A stretch of DNA of 64,000 nucleotides from the NCBI GenBank assembly GCA_029237695.1, contig CM055265.1, forward strand, positions 216,617,679-216,681,678, read 5' to 3'. This DNA is from Conchocele bisecta (Eukaryota > Mollusca > Bivalvia > Lucinida > Thyasiridae). The translations under genes and the position numbers were made by a program. The notes under the pieces are model-generated. The model saw only the letters and a list, made by a program, of their open reading frames with translations. It did not search any database and was not told the origin of the DNA. Of this stretch, positions 12,201-23,286 are shown one piece after another. Each line of letters opens with the position of its first letter. Positions within the stretch are counted from its first letter, which is position 1.

Positions 12201-13696
12201 GCATGCCATGAAAGGAAACATATGTTATAAGACATTTACCCCAACGTTAAGTTTATGAACATGCTAAGTTTGTGACCTTGACCTTTGGGTAAGGGTTGGG
12301 TGGTGGGTTGTGGATTTGCTACAGCATGATAGAGCGTCATCTGAGGAATGCATGTATAAAACATCAAGGCATGCCATGAAAGGAAACAGATGTTATAAGA
12401 CATTTACCCCAACGTTAAGTTTATGAATGTGCTAAGTTTGTGACCTTGACCCTGGGGTAAGGGGTGGGCGGTGGGTCATGGATTTGCTATAGCACGATAG
12501 AGTATCATCAGATGAATGCATGTATGAAATATCAAGGTGTTCCATGAAAGGAAACAGATGTTATAAGACATTTACCCCAACGTTAAGTTTATGAACATGC
12601 TAAGATTGTGATCTTGACCTTGGGGAAAGGGGTGGGGGGTGGGTCATGGATTTGCTATAGCATGATAGAGTATCATCAGATGAATGCATGTATGAAATAT
12701 CAAGGCGTTCCATGAAAGGAAACATATGTTATAAGACATTTACCCCAACGTTAAGTTTATGAATGTGCTAAGTTTGTGATCTTGACCTTGGGGAAAGGGG
12801 CTGGGGGTGGGTCATGGATTTGCTATAGCACGATAGAGTATCATCAGATGAATGCATGTATGAAATATCAAGGCGTTCCCTGTAAAGAAAAAGAAGTCAT
12901 GAAAAGACATATTTACTCCAACGTTAAGTTTAAGATGTCGATCTTGGGGAAAGGGGTGGGGCGGGGGGTCATGGATTTGCTGTAGCACAATAGAGGATCA
13001 TCAGATGAATGCATGTATGAAATATCAAAGCGTTCCCTGTAACGAAACAGAAGTTACACAACATTTACACCAACGTTAAGTTTATGAACATGCTAAGTTT
13101 GTGACCTTGTCTTTTGGGTAAGGGTTGGGTGGTGGGTTGTGGATTTGCTACAGCATGATAGAGGGTCATCAGATGAATGCATGTATGAAATATGAAGACA
13201 TTCCCTGTAAATAAAGAGACGTTACACAACATTTACCCCAAAGTTAAGTTTATGAACATGCTAAGTTTGTGACCTTGACCCTGGGGTAAGGGTTGGGTGG
13301 TGGGTCACGGATTTGCTACAGCATGATAGAGGGTCATCTGAGGAATGCATGTATGAAATAACAAGGTGTTCCATGAAAGGAAACAGATGTTATAAGACAT
13401 TTACCCCAACGTTAAGTTTGTGAATGTGCTAAGTTTGTGACCTTGACCCTGGGGTAAGGGTTGGGTGGTGGGTCATGGATTTGCTACAGCATGATAGAGG
13501 GTCATCTGAGGAATGCATGTATGAAATATCAAGGTGTTCCATGAAAGGAAACAGATGTTATAAGAAATTTACCCCAACGTTAAGTTTATGAATGTGCTAA
13601 GTTTGTGACCTTGACCTTCAGGTAAGGGTTGGGTGGTGGGTCATGCATTTGCTACAGCATGATAGAGGGTCATCTGAAGAATGCATGTATGAAATA
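9230..13696 (+). repeat. Tandem array of about 165-bp units (array 1)
   Basis: About 20 units of 160-170 bp. Each has GAATGCATGTATGAAATATC, AAAGGAAACAGATGTTATAA, CCCCAACGTTAAGTTTATG, GTGACCTTGACCTTGGGG and GGATTTGCTATAGCA. The unit is alignable with family A units, so the two share an ancestor. The array is split by insertions at 10193-11248 and 13697-14636 and resumes at 19440-23018. Open frames inside are shadow translations. Confidence 0.85.
10193..11248. mobile_element. 1,056-bp transposon insertion in array 1 (CAGGC ends)
   Basis: The tips CAGGCCTTGAC (10193) and TTCGAAGCCTG (ending 11248) are inverted. Just inside both ends lie clusters of the ACTCGTCC/GGACGAGT motif. The flanks AATGT (10188-10192) and AATGT (11249-11253) form a short target duplication, and joining them restores a normal array unit. 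CAGG-type ends suggest a non-autonomous hAT-like element, although hAT elements usually duplicate 8 bp. No transposase is present. Confidence 0.6.
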
Positions 13697-14636
13697 ACTA
13701 GATTTGTCAGTAAGCGGGGGCTTACGGAATACCCCCCGCGTCAGCCCTGACCTAGAATGAATTACAGCTCGCATACTATCATTTTCAGATAAAAGACTAT
13801 GTCAGCACATATGGAGAGTGCGATGGTGGTTCCAGTTGAAAAAAGCAAACTAGACATTCTAAGTCCGTGACCTTGACCCCTGGAATAAATGGGGGTCGTA
13901 GGTTTGTTGCAGAATGATGTATGAGTGTCAGAGAAGGGGTGGGTAAAATATGAAAGATTTCCGCAAAGGGAAAGAGAAGTTATAAGGAAATTTATATTTG
14001 TTAAGTTTTAGTTTTTTTCTAAGTTTATAAGTCCGTGACCTTGAGCCCTGGCATAAATGGGGGTCGTAGGTTTGTTGCAGAATGATGTATGAATGTCAGA
14101 GAAGGGGTGGGTAAAATATGAAAGATTTCCGCAAAGGGAAAGAGAAGTTAAAAGGAAATTTACAATTGTTAAGTTTTCGTTTTTTTCTAAGTTTCTAAGT
14201 CCGTGACCTTGACCCCTGGCATAAATGGGGGTCGTAGGTTTGTTGTAGAATGAAGTATGTATGTCAGAGAAGGGGCGGGTAAAATATGAAAGATTTCCGC
14301 AAAGTGAAAGAGAAGTTAAAAGGAAATTTACAATTGTTAAGTTTTTGTTTTTTTCTAAGTTTCTAAGTCCGTGACCTTGACCCCTAGCATAAATGGGGGT
14401 TGTAGGTTTGTTGCAGAATGATGTGTGAGTGTCAGAGAAGGGGCGGGTAAAATATGAAAGATTTCCGCAAAGGGAAAGAGAAGTTAAAAGGAAATTTACA
14501 ATTGTTAAGTTTTGTGACGGACGGAAATACGGACGGACGGACGGACGGACCGTCCGGATGGACGGACGGACGGACGGACGGACAAGCTGACTCCAGTATA
14601 CCCCCCACAACTTCGTTGCGGGGGGGGGGGGGTATA
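13697..14636 (+). mobile_element. Family A element with divergent internal units (A')
   Basis: The ends are those of family A (ACTAGATTTGTCAGTAAGCG at left, TATACCCCCC ... GGGGTATA at right). The internal units, four copies of about 165 bp, differ: AAGATTTCCGCAAAG, AGAAGTTAAAAGGAAATTTA and GTGACCTTGACCCCTGGCA. A (GGAC)n tract at 14517-14582 precedes the stem-loop. It is inserted within array 1 without a clear target duplication. Confidence 0.7.
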
Positions 14637-14700
14637 ACAAGGTGTTCCATGAAAGGAAACAGAAGTTATAAGACATTTACCCAAAGTTAAGTTTGTGGAC
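14637..14700 (+). repeat. Remnant of array 1 unit
   Basis: AAGGTGTTCCATGAAAGGAA continues the unit interrupted at 13696, then breaks off at a GACGACGCC tract. Confidence 0.6.
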
Positions 14701-15215
14701 GACGCCGACGACGCCGGGGGTATGCCATAAGCTCTTCTGCACTTTGTCCAGGCGAGCTAAAAAATGACTAAGTTAAAAAGGTGATATTTTTGTTAAAAAA
14801 TATTTTTTCGGCATAAAAACACCATGGTGCACATCTTCAATATGTGTACAAGACGTGTGTATAGTTTCAGAATGATCGACAGAACGGTTTCGGAGGAGTT
14901 GTGTACACAAACTCTGTACCGTATATAGAATTGTATAGAAAAATGTAGAAAAAATGGCTCAGTTACAAAGGTGATATTTTTGTTAAAAAATATTTTTTCG
15001 GCATAAAAACACCAAGGTGCACATCTTCAATATGTGTCGAAGATGTGTGCATAGTTTCAGATCGATCGACTGAACGGTTTCGGAGGAGTTGTGTACACAA
15101 ACTCTGTACCGTATATAGAATTGTACTGAACGGTTTCGGAGAAGTTGTGTACACGTACTATGCACTTTTTCTTCAGCTGTCCGCCCGCCCGCCTTGCGGT
15201 AAAACATAATATGTA
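14701..15215 (+). repeat. Tandem duplication of a 165-bp unit (family G)
   Basis: Two near-identical units (about 14790-14955 and 14956-15125) share TTTTTCGGCATAAAAACACCA, TTCAATATGTGT and GAACGGTTTCGGAGGAGTTG. A third partial unit follows (15126-15160). The stretch ends with a CCGCCCGCCCGCC tract. Confidence 0.65.
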
Positions 15216-16292
15216 CCGTTTTTTAAAAACGGTCGTATCAAAATGGGAGATAATCCATGACCTGGGGGTTGAATCAAAAATCTAAATAAACATTGCGCAT
15301 CTACTCAACATAAGGAAGCTACATACCCAGTTTCAGGTCTGTAGCTATTACGGTTTAAAAGTTTTATGACTTACAAGCCAAAATTGGAAAATTCTAAGTC
15401 AAATAGGGGGAGATTATCCATAACCTGGGTCAAATCAAAAATCAAAATAAACGTTGCGCATCTACTCATCATAAGGAAGCTACATACCCAAGTTTCAGGT
15501 CTGTTGCTATTTAAGAATAAAACCATTGGCTGTTGCGTTTACTGGGGTGAATAATACATTTGGTCTGTTTAAAGTGTGTAAAGTCCGTAGGACTCCTTGC
15601 AAACTTTAAACAGACCAAATGTATTGTGCTCCCCAGTAAACGCAACAGCACATGGTTTTATTACTTATATTTGCACTGCATTTTCTGATAGTTTCAAATA
15701 TTTAAGTAAGCAAATATCGTGTTACCAGTAAGAAATATCTTGTTTTACGTCATTTCATCGCAATTGCTGGAATAGCAACATTGCCGGTCAATAGCGTGAC
15801 GTTATTGACAACGACGATGAACGTCATGTATTTTAATGACGTCAAACATTCTTTAACGAATCAACAACATCGCGCGACATCACGTGGGGCTAATGTAATG
15901 TACTGAGATATAAACGCAATACATTGAATGGGCGTTTCTATTATGAATGTAAGGACAGTGTAAATATTGCGGTTCAATAGTTTTACGACTTACACGGTTG
16001 GTGACGGACGGATGGATGGACGGATGGGACGGACGGACGGACGGACGGGACGGGACAGGACAGATGGACGGATGACGGACGGCCCACCAATAGTGAAGAA
16101 GGGGCCATTTCCATTTTTCTAGATCAAAGAGATGGCCCCTTGTAATGAATAGAATAAGGGGCCATATGGAATAAATCAAAGGATTCTTTTGTGTTAGACG
16201 GACGGACGGACGGACGGGACGGGACGGGACGGGACGGGACGGATGGACGGACAACACTAAATGCCCCCTCCACTATCGTAGAGGGGCATAAA
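15216..16292 (+). mobile_element. Family E element with (GGAC)n tracts and terminal stem-loop
   Basis: Two units carry GGGGGAGATTATCCAT-like sequence and AACATTGCGCATCTACTCA (15245 and 15405). GGAC/GGGAC tracts lie at 16003-16080 and 16198-16250. The 3' stem-loop ATGCCCCCTC ... GAGGGGCAT is at 16260-16289. A foldback insertion occupies 15512-15662. Confidence 0.6.
15512..15662. mobile_element. Foldback insertion with about 60-bp arms
   Basis: AATAAAACCATTGGCTGTTG ... TTTGGTCTGTTTAAAG is matched inversely by CTTTAAACAGACCAAA ... CAACAGCACATGGTTTTATT. The loop around 15580-15598 is short. No coding capacity. Confidence 0.6.
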
Positions 16293-16327
16293 AATTTGAG
16301 ACAACTAATGCGAGCCATTAATGATGG

Positions 16328-19122
16328 GTCAATGTAACATTACCAGTTTAGAGATATTCCTCCAGCTACTGGGGATGGTGTGAGGTCTACAGTGACAGAG
16401 GTAGGTGAGGTAGATGGGCGGCGGTGAATATACAATATTAATGGGTCATGGTCCATGTAACATTACCAGTTTAGAGATATTCCTCCAGCTACTGGGGATG
16501 GTGTGAGGTCTACAGTGACATGGTAGGTGAAGTAGATGGGGGCGGTGAACATACAATATTAATGGGTCATGGTCCATGTAACATTACCAGTTTAGAGATA
16601 TTCCTCCAGCTACTGGGGATGGTGTGAGGTTTACAGTGACAGAGGTAGGTGAGGTAGATGGGGGCAGTGAACATACAATATTAATTGGTCATGGTCCATG
16701 TAACATTACCAGTTTAGAGATATTCCTCCAGCTACTGGGGATGGTGTGAGGTCTACAGTGACAGAGGTAGGTGAGGTAGATGGGGGCAGTGAACATACAA
16801 TATTAATGGGTCATGGTCCATGTAACATTACCAGTTTAGAGATATTCCTCCAGCTACTGGGGATGGTGTGAGGTCTACAGTGACATGGTAGGTGAAGTAG
16901 ATTAGGGCGGTGAACATACAATATTAATGGGTCATGGTCCATGTAACATTACCAGTTTAGAGATATTCCTCCAGCTACTGGGGATGGTGTGAGGTCTACA
17001 GTGACAGAGGTAGGTGAGGTAGATGGGGGCAGTGAACATACAATATTAATTGGTCATGGTCCATGTAACATTACCAGTTTAGAGATATTCCTCCAGCTAC
17101 TGGGGATGGTGTGAGGTCTAAAGTGACAGAGGTAGGTGAGGTAGATGGGGGTGGTGAACATACAATATTAATGGGATGGGTCATGGTCCATGTAACATTG
17201 CCAGTTTAGAGATATTCCTCCAGCTACTGGGGATGGTGTGAGGTCTACAGTGACAGAGGTAGGTGAGGTAGATGGGGGCGGTGAACATACAATATTAATG
17301 GGTCATGGTCCATGTAACATTACCAGTTTAGAGATATTCCTCCAGCTACTGGGGATGGTGTGAGGTCTACAGTGATAGAGGTAGGTGAGGTAGATGGGGG
17401 CGGTGAACATACAATATTAATGGGTCATGGTCCATGTAACATTACCAGTTTAGAGATATTCCTCCAGCTACTGGGGATGGTGTGAGGTCTACAGTGACAG
17501 AGGTAGGTGAGGTAGATGGGGGCGGTGAACATACAATATTAATTGGTCATGGTCCATGTAACATTACCAGTTTAGAGATATTCCTCCAGCTACTGGGGAT
17601 GGTGTGAGGTCTACAGTGACAGAGGTAGGTGAGGTAGATGGGGGCGGTGAAGCATACAATATTAATGGTCATGGTCCATGTAACATTACCAGTTTAGAGA
17701 TATTCCTCCAGCTACTGGGGATGGTGTGAGGTCTACAGTGACAGAGGTAGGTGAGGTAGATGGAGCCGGTGAACATATAATATTAATTTGTCATGGTCCA
17801 TGTAAACATTACCAGTTTAGAGATATTCCTCCAGCTACTGGGGATGGTGTGAGGTCTACAGTGACAGAGGTAGGCGAGGTAGATGGAGCCGTGAACATAC
17901 AATATTAATTGGTCATGGTCCATGTAACATTACCAGTTTAGAGATATTCCTCCAGCTACTGGGGATGGTGTGAGGTCTACAGTGACAGAGGTAGGTGAGG
18001 TAGATGGGGGCGGTGAACATACAATATTAATGGGTCATGGTCCATGTAACATTACCAGTTTAGAGATATTCCTCCAGCTACTGGGGATGGTGTGAGGTCT
18101 ACAGTGACAGAGGTAGGTGAGGTAGATGGAGCCGGTGAACATATAATATTAATTTGTCATGGTCCATGTAACATTACCAGTTTAGAGATATTCCTCCAGC
18201 TACTGGGGATGGTGTGAGGTCTACAGTGACAGAGGTAGGCGAGGTAGATGGAGCCGGTGAACATACAATATTAATTGGTCATGGTCCATGTAACATTACC
18301 AGTTTAGAGATATTCCTCCAGCTACTGGGGATGGTGTGAGGTCTACAGTGACAGAGGTAGGTGAGGTAGATGGGGGCGGTGAACATACAATATTAATGGG
18401 TCATGGTCCATGTAACATTACCAGTTTAGAGATATTCCTCCAGCTACTGGGGATGGTGTGAGGTCTACAGTGACAGAGGTAGGTGAGGTAGATGGGGGCG
18501 GTGAACATACAATATTAATGGGTCATGGTCCATGTAACATTACCAGTTTAGAGATATTCCTCCAGCTACTGGGGATGGTGTGAGGTCTACAGCGACAGAG
18601 GTAGGTGAGGTAGATGCGGGCGGTGAATATACAATATTAATTGGTCATGGTCCATGTAACATTACCAGTTTAGAGATATTATTTCTCCAGCTACTGGGGA
18701 TGGTGTGAGGTCTACAGCGACAGAGGTAGGTGAGGTAGATGTGGACGGTGAACATACAATATTAATGGGTCATGGTCCATGTAACATTACCAGTTTAGAT
18801 ATATTCCTCCAGCTACTGGGGATGGTGTGAGGTCTACAGTGACAGAGGTAGGTGAGGTAGATGGGGGCGGTGAACATACAATATTAATGGGTCATGGTCC
18901 ATGTAACATTACCAGTTTAGAGATATTCCTCCAGTTACTGCGGATGGTGTGAGGTCTAAAGTGACAGAGGTAGGTGAGGTAGATGGGGGCGGTGAACTTA
19001 CAATATTAATGGGATGGGTCATGGTCCATGTAACATTACCAGTTTAGATATATTCCTCCAGCTACTGGGGATGGTGTGAGGTCTACAGTGACAGAGGTAG
19101 GTGAGGTAGATGGGGGCGGTGA
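16328..19122 (-). repeat. 122-bp satellite of about 23 copies derived from an ABCC1-like exon
   Basis: The unit holds CATGGTCCATGTAACATTAC, AGATATTCCTCCAGCTACTG and GGTAGGTGAGGTAGATGGGG. It repeats every 121-122 bp with few changes. Read on the minus strand, each unit starts with the codons for FTAPIYLTYL, continues to NISKL and then a GTAATG splice-donor-like site followed by intron-type AT-rich sequence. The copy next to the exon at 19040-19245 is the exon's own 3' part, so the array looks like a tandem amplification of exon end plus intron start. The unit length is not a multiple of three and no acceptor is seen inside a unit. Confidence 0.85.
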
Positions 19123-19245
19123 ACCACAGCCAGCCACTGGCCACCCACACAAGCACCGTGTTCTGGAAACACTCCGTAAACTCGGGAAACGTACTGCTGT
19201 CACCCCACGTCAGGCTCTCGTTCTGGAATGTATTCCAAGTAAACA
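19040..19245 (-). CDS. ABCC1/MRP1-like ABC transporter, single internal exon
   Basis: The exon encodes SLTWGDSSTFPEFTECFQNT followed by VLVWVASGWLWF and APIYLTYL. This is the pattern of the extracellular N-terminus and first membrane helix (TMD0) of ABCC1-type transporters, where a CFQNTVLVWV block is characteristic. These are plasma-membrane exporters of organic anions and glutathione conjugates. An acceptor-like TTTTGTTGTGAATTTTAG precedes it (AG at 19246-19247) and a donor GTAATG follows (GT at 19038-19039), giving 206 bp, phase 2 to 0. No neighbouring exon was found in the window, so this is one exon of a large gene or an isolated duplicate. Its 3' half is the founder of the satellite. 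Confidence 0.7.
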
Positions 19246-19439
19246 CTAAAATTCACAACAAAAATCACTATTAGGTTTTCCCCCTTCCCACGTTCCTATT
19301 AAAAATACCTCCTACCCTAATCCAACAGCTAAATGACCTAAATAAGCCCAACATAAAATTAACGTGAGTACCGTTGAGGCAAGGCCTGTCAACAAGGGGA
19401 GACAACTCACTGAACACGAACAGGGTTCTTTATCTTGAC
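19246..19439 (-). other. Presumed intron upstream of the ABCC1-like exon
   Basis: Non-repetitive sequence with a pyrimidine-rich stretch just before the acceptor on the minus strand. Array 2 starts near 19440. Confidence 0.4.
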
Positions 19440-22400
19440 GTGATAAACATGTCATCAGATGAATGAATGTATGACATATCCAGGCGTTCCTTGTAAAGAA
19501 AAAGAAGTTATAAATAGACATTTACTCCAACGTTAAGTTTATGATTTGTTGATCTTAGGGAAAGGGGTTGGGGGGGGGGGGGGGGGGGGGGGGTCATGGA
19601 TTTGATGTAGCACAATAGAGGATCATCAGATGAATGTATGCATGAAATATCAAGGCATCCCTGTAAATAAACAGAAGTTACACAACATTTACACCAACGT
19701 TAAGTTTATGAACATGCTAAGTTTGTGACCTTGACCTTTGGTGGTGGGTTGTGAATTTCTACAACATGAAAGTGGGTCATCTGAGGAATGCATGTATAAA
19801 ATATCAAGGCATTCCATGAAAGGAAACAAATGTTATAAGACATTTACATGGATTTGCTATAGCACGATAGAGTATCATCAAATGAATGCATGTATGAAAT
19901 ATCAAAACGTTCCCTGTAAATAAACAGAAGTTATAAAAAGACATTTACTCCAACGATGAGTTTATGATGTTGATCTTGGGGAAAGAGGTGGGTCATGGAT
20001 TTGTTGTAGCACAATAGAGGATCATCAGATGAATGCATGTATGAAATATCAAAGCGTTCAAAGTGTAAAGAAACAGAAGTTACACAACATTTACCCCAAC
20101 GTAAAGTTTATGAACATGCTAAGTTTGTGACCTTGAACTTGGGGTAAGGGTTGGGTGGTGGGCTGTGGATTTGCTACAGCATGATAGAGGGTCATCTGAT
20201 GAATGCATGTATGAAATATCAAAGCGTTCCATGAAAGGAAACAGATGTTATCAGACATTTACACCAACGTTAAGTTTATGAATGTGCCAAGTTTGTGACC
20301 TTGACCCTGGGGTAAGGGGTGGGCGGTGGGTCATGGATTTTCTATAACACGATAGAGTATCATCAGATGAATGCGCGTTCCATGAAAGGAAACAGATGTT
20401 ATAAGACATTTACCCCGGTGGGTCATGGATTTTCTATAGCACGATAGAGTATCATCAGATGAATGCGAGTTCCATGAAAGGAAACAGATGTTATAAGACA
20501 TTTACGGTGGGTCTGGATTTTCTATAGCACGATAGAGTATCATCAGATGAATGCGAGTTCCATGAAAGGAAACAGATGTTATAAGACATTTACTCCAACG
20601 TTAAGTTTATGAATGTGCTAAGTTTGTGACCTTGACCTTGGGGTAAGGGGTGGGGGGTGGGCCATGGATTTGCAATAGCACGATAGAGTATCATCAGATG
20701 AATGCATGTATGAAATATCAAGGCGTTCCATGAAAGGAAACAGATGTTATAATACATTTACCCCAACGTTAAGTTTATGAATGTGCTAAGATTGTGACGT
20801 TGACCTTCGGGTAAGGGGTGGGCGGTGGGTATGGAGTGCTATAGCACGATTAGGGTATCATCAGTGAATGATGTATGAAATAACAAGGTGTTCCAATGAA
20901 AGGAAACAGATGTTATAATCATTTACCCAACGTTAAGTTTATGAATGTGCTAAGATTGTGACGTTGACCTTCGGGTAAGGGGTGGGCGTGGGAGGGTGCG
21001 GTAGGGTCATGGAGAATGCTATAAAGCACGATGTTGGGTATCATTTCAGAATATAATGCATTGTGATGATTCAAGGGTGTTCATGGAAAGAGCATAGTAG
21101 TATACGACATTATCAACGTTAGTTATGTAAGTGAACGTGCTAAGTTTGTGACCTTGACCTGGGGTAAGGGTATGGGCGGTGGGTCATGGATTTGCTATAG
21201 CACGATAGAGTATCATCAGATTAATGCATGTATGAAATATCAAGGCCGTCCTCTGTAATGAAACTGAGTAACAGTTAAACATCTGTAAAGAAACAGAAGT
21301 TACACAACATTTACCTCAACGTTAAGTTTATGAACATGCTAAGTTTGGGACCTTTACCTTGGGGTAAGGGTTGGGTGGTGGGTTGTGCATTTGCTACAGC
21401 ATGATAGAGGGTCATCTGAGGAATGCATGTATGAAATATCAAGGTGTTCCATGAAAGGAAACAGATGGTACAAGACATTTACCTCAACGTTAAGTTTATG
21501 AATGTGCTAAGTTTGTGACCTTGACCTTGGGGTAAGGGGTGGGGGGTGGGTCATTGATTTGCAATAGCACGATAGATTATCATCAGATGAATGCATGTAT
21601 GAAATATCAAGGTGTTCTCTGTAAATAAACCGAAATTACACAACATTTACCCCAACGTTAAGTTTATGAACATACCAAGTTTGTGACCTTGACCTTGGGG
21701 TAAGGGTTGGTTGTTGGGTTATGCATTTGCTACAGCATGATAGAGGGTCATCTGAGGAATGCATGTATGAAATATCAAGGCGTTCCTTGCAAGGAACCAG
21801 ATATTATAAGACATTTGCCCCAACGTTAAGTTTATGAATGTGCTAAGTTTGTGACCTTGACCTTGGGGTAAGGGATGAACTGTGGCTCATGGATTTGCTA
21901 TAGCACGATAGAGTATCATCAGATGAATGCATGTTTGAAATATCAAGGCGTTCCATGAAAGGAAACAGATGTTATAATACATTTACCCCAACGTTAAGAT
22001 TATGAATGTGCTAAGATTGTGACGTTGACCTTCGGGTAAGGGGTGGGCGGTGGGTCATGGAGATGCTATAACACGATAGGGTATCATCAGATGTATGCAT
22101 GTATGAAATAACAAGGCGTTCCATGAAAGGAAACAGATGTTATAAGACATTATCCCCAATGTTCAATTTATGAACATGTTAAGTTTGTGACCTTGACCTT
22201 GGGGTAAGGGATGGGCGGTGGGTCATGGATTTGCTATAGCACGATAGAGTATCATCAGATTAATGCATGTATGAAATATCAAGGTGTTCCCTGTAAAGAA
22301 ACAGAAGTTACACAACATTTACCCAAACGTTAAGTTTATGAACATGCTAAGTTTGTGACCTGGACCTTGGGGTAAGGGTTGGGTGGTGGGTCGTGGATTT

Positions 22401-23018
22401 GCTACAGCATGATAGAGGGTCATCTGAGGAATGCATGTCTGAAATATCAAGGCGTTCCATGAAAGGAAACAGAAGTCATAAGACATTTACCCCAATGTTA
22501 AGTTTATGAATGTGCTAAGTTTGTGACCGTGACCTTGGGGTAAGGGCTGGGTGGTGGGTCATGGATTTGCTATTGCACGATAGAGTATCATCAGATGAAT
22601 GCATGTATGAAATATCAAGGCGTTCCATGAAAGAAAACAGATGTTATAAGACATTTACCCCAATGTTAAGTTTATGAATGTGCTAAGTTTGTGACCTTGA
22701 TCTTGGGGTAAGGACTGGGTGGTGGGTCATGGATTTGCTACAACATGATAGAGGGTCATCTGAGGAATGCATGTATGAAATAACAAGGTGCTACATGAAA
22801 GGAAACAGAAGTTATAAGACATTTACCCCAAAGTTAAGTTTATGAATGTGCTAAGTTTGTGACCTTGACCTTGGGGTAAGGGCTGGGTAGCAGGTGGGTC
22901 ATGGATTTGCTACAGCATGATAGAGGGTCATCTGAGGAATGCATGTATGAAATAACAAGGTGTTGCATCAAAGGAAACAAAAGTTATAAGACATTTACCC
23001 CAACGTTAAGTTTGTGAC
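19440..23018 (+). repeat. Tandem array of about 165-bp units (array 2)
   Basis: About 21 units of the same type as array 1. A long poly-G run lies at 19570-19592. Shortened units (20380-20580) repeat CGATAGAGTATCATCAGATG every 70-95 bp. A heavily mutated stretch follows at 20830-21130. The array ends at GTTAAGTTTGTGAC near 23018. Confidence 0.85.
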
Positions 23019-23286
23019 TATTCTCCTACAAATATGTTTTTATTTGCTGTTTGTCAGGTACTGTTTATATTTTAATGAACATACGTTATATTATTTTGAC
23101 TGTCAGTTATGTGTATGCTTGTACATTGTGTAATATATGTGTAATAAAGAGCATTAAAGATTAATAATTATTTAATAAGACATGCAATGATTAATGTGGG
23201 GGCATATGTGACTATATGTACATGTACATCCATGTCAGGCTGAGATCATACTCAAAACTAGAAAAAGTCGATGGCGCGCCATCGCA
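23019..23286. other. Unassigned spacer
   Basis: AT-rich sequence with an AATAAAGAGC poly(A)-signal-like string at 23143. A short GATGGCGCGCCATC palindrome (23269-23282) precedes the next element. Confidence 0.4.

Noticed and set aside
14008..14676. 222-codon minus-strand frame with repeats ending RPSVRPSVRP
   Set aside because: It is a translation of 165-bp tandem units and a (GGAC)n tract. Similar RTDG/RPSV frames appear wherever GGAC tracts lie.
9230..23018. Regular direct repeats suggestive of a CRISPR array
   Set aside because: Units are about 165 bp and contiguous, without short repeats plus unique spacers, and the context is eukaryotic.
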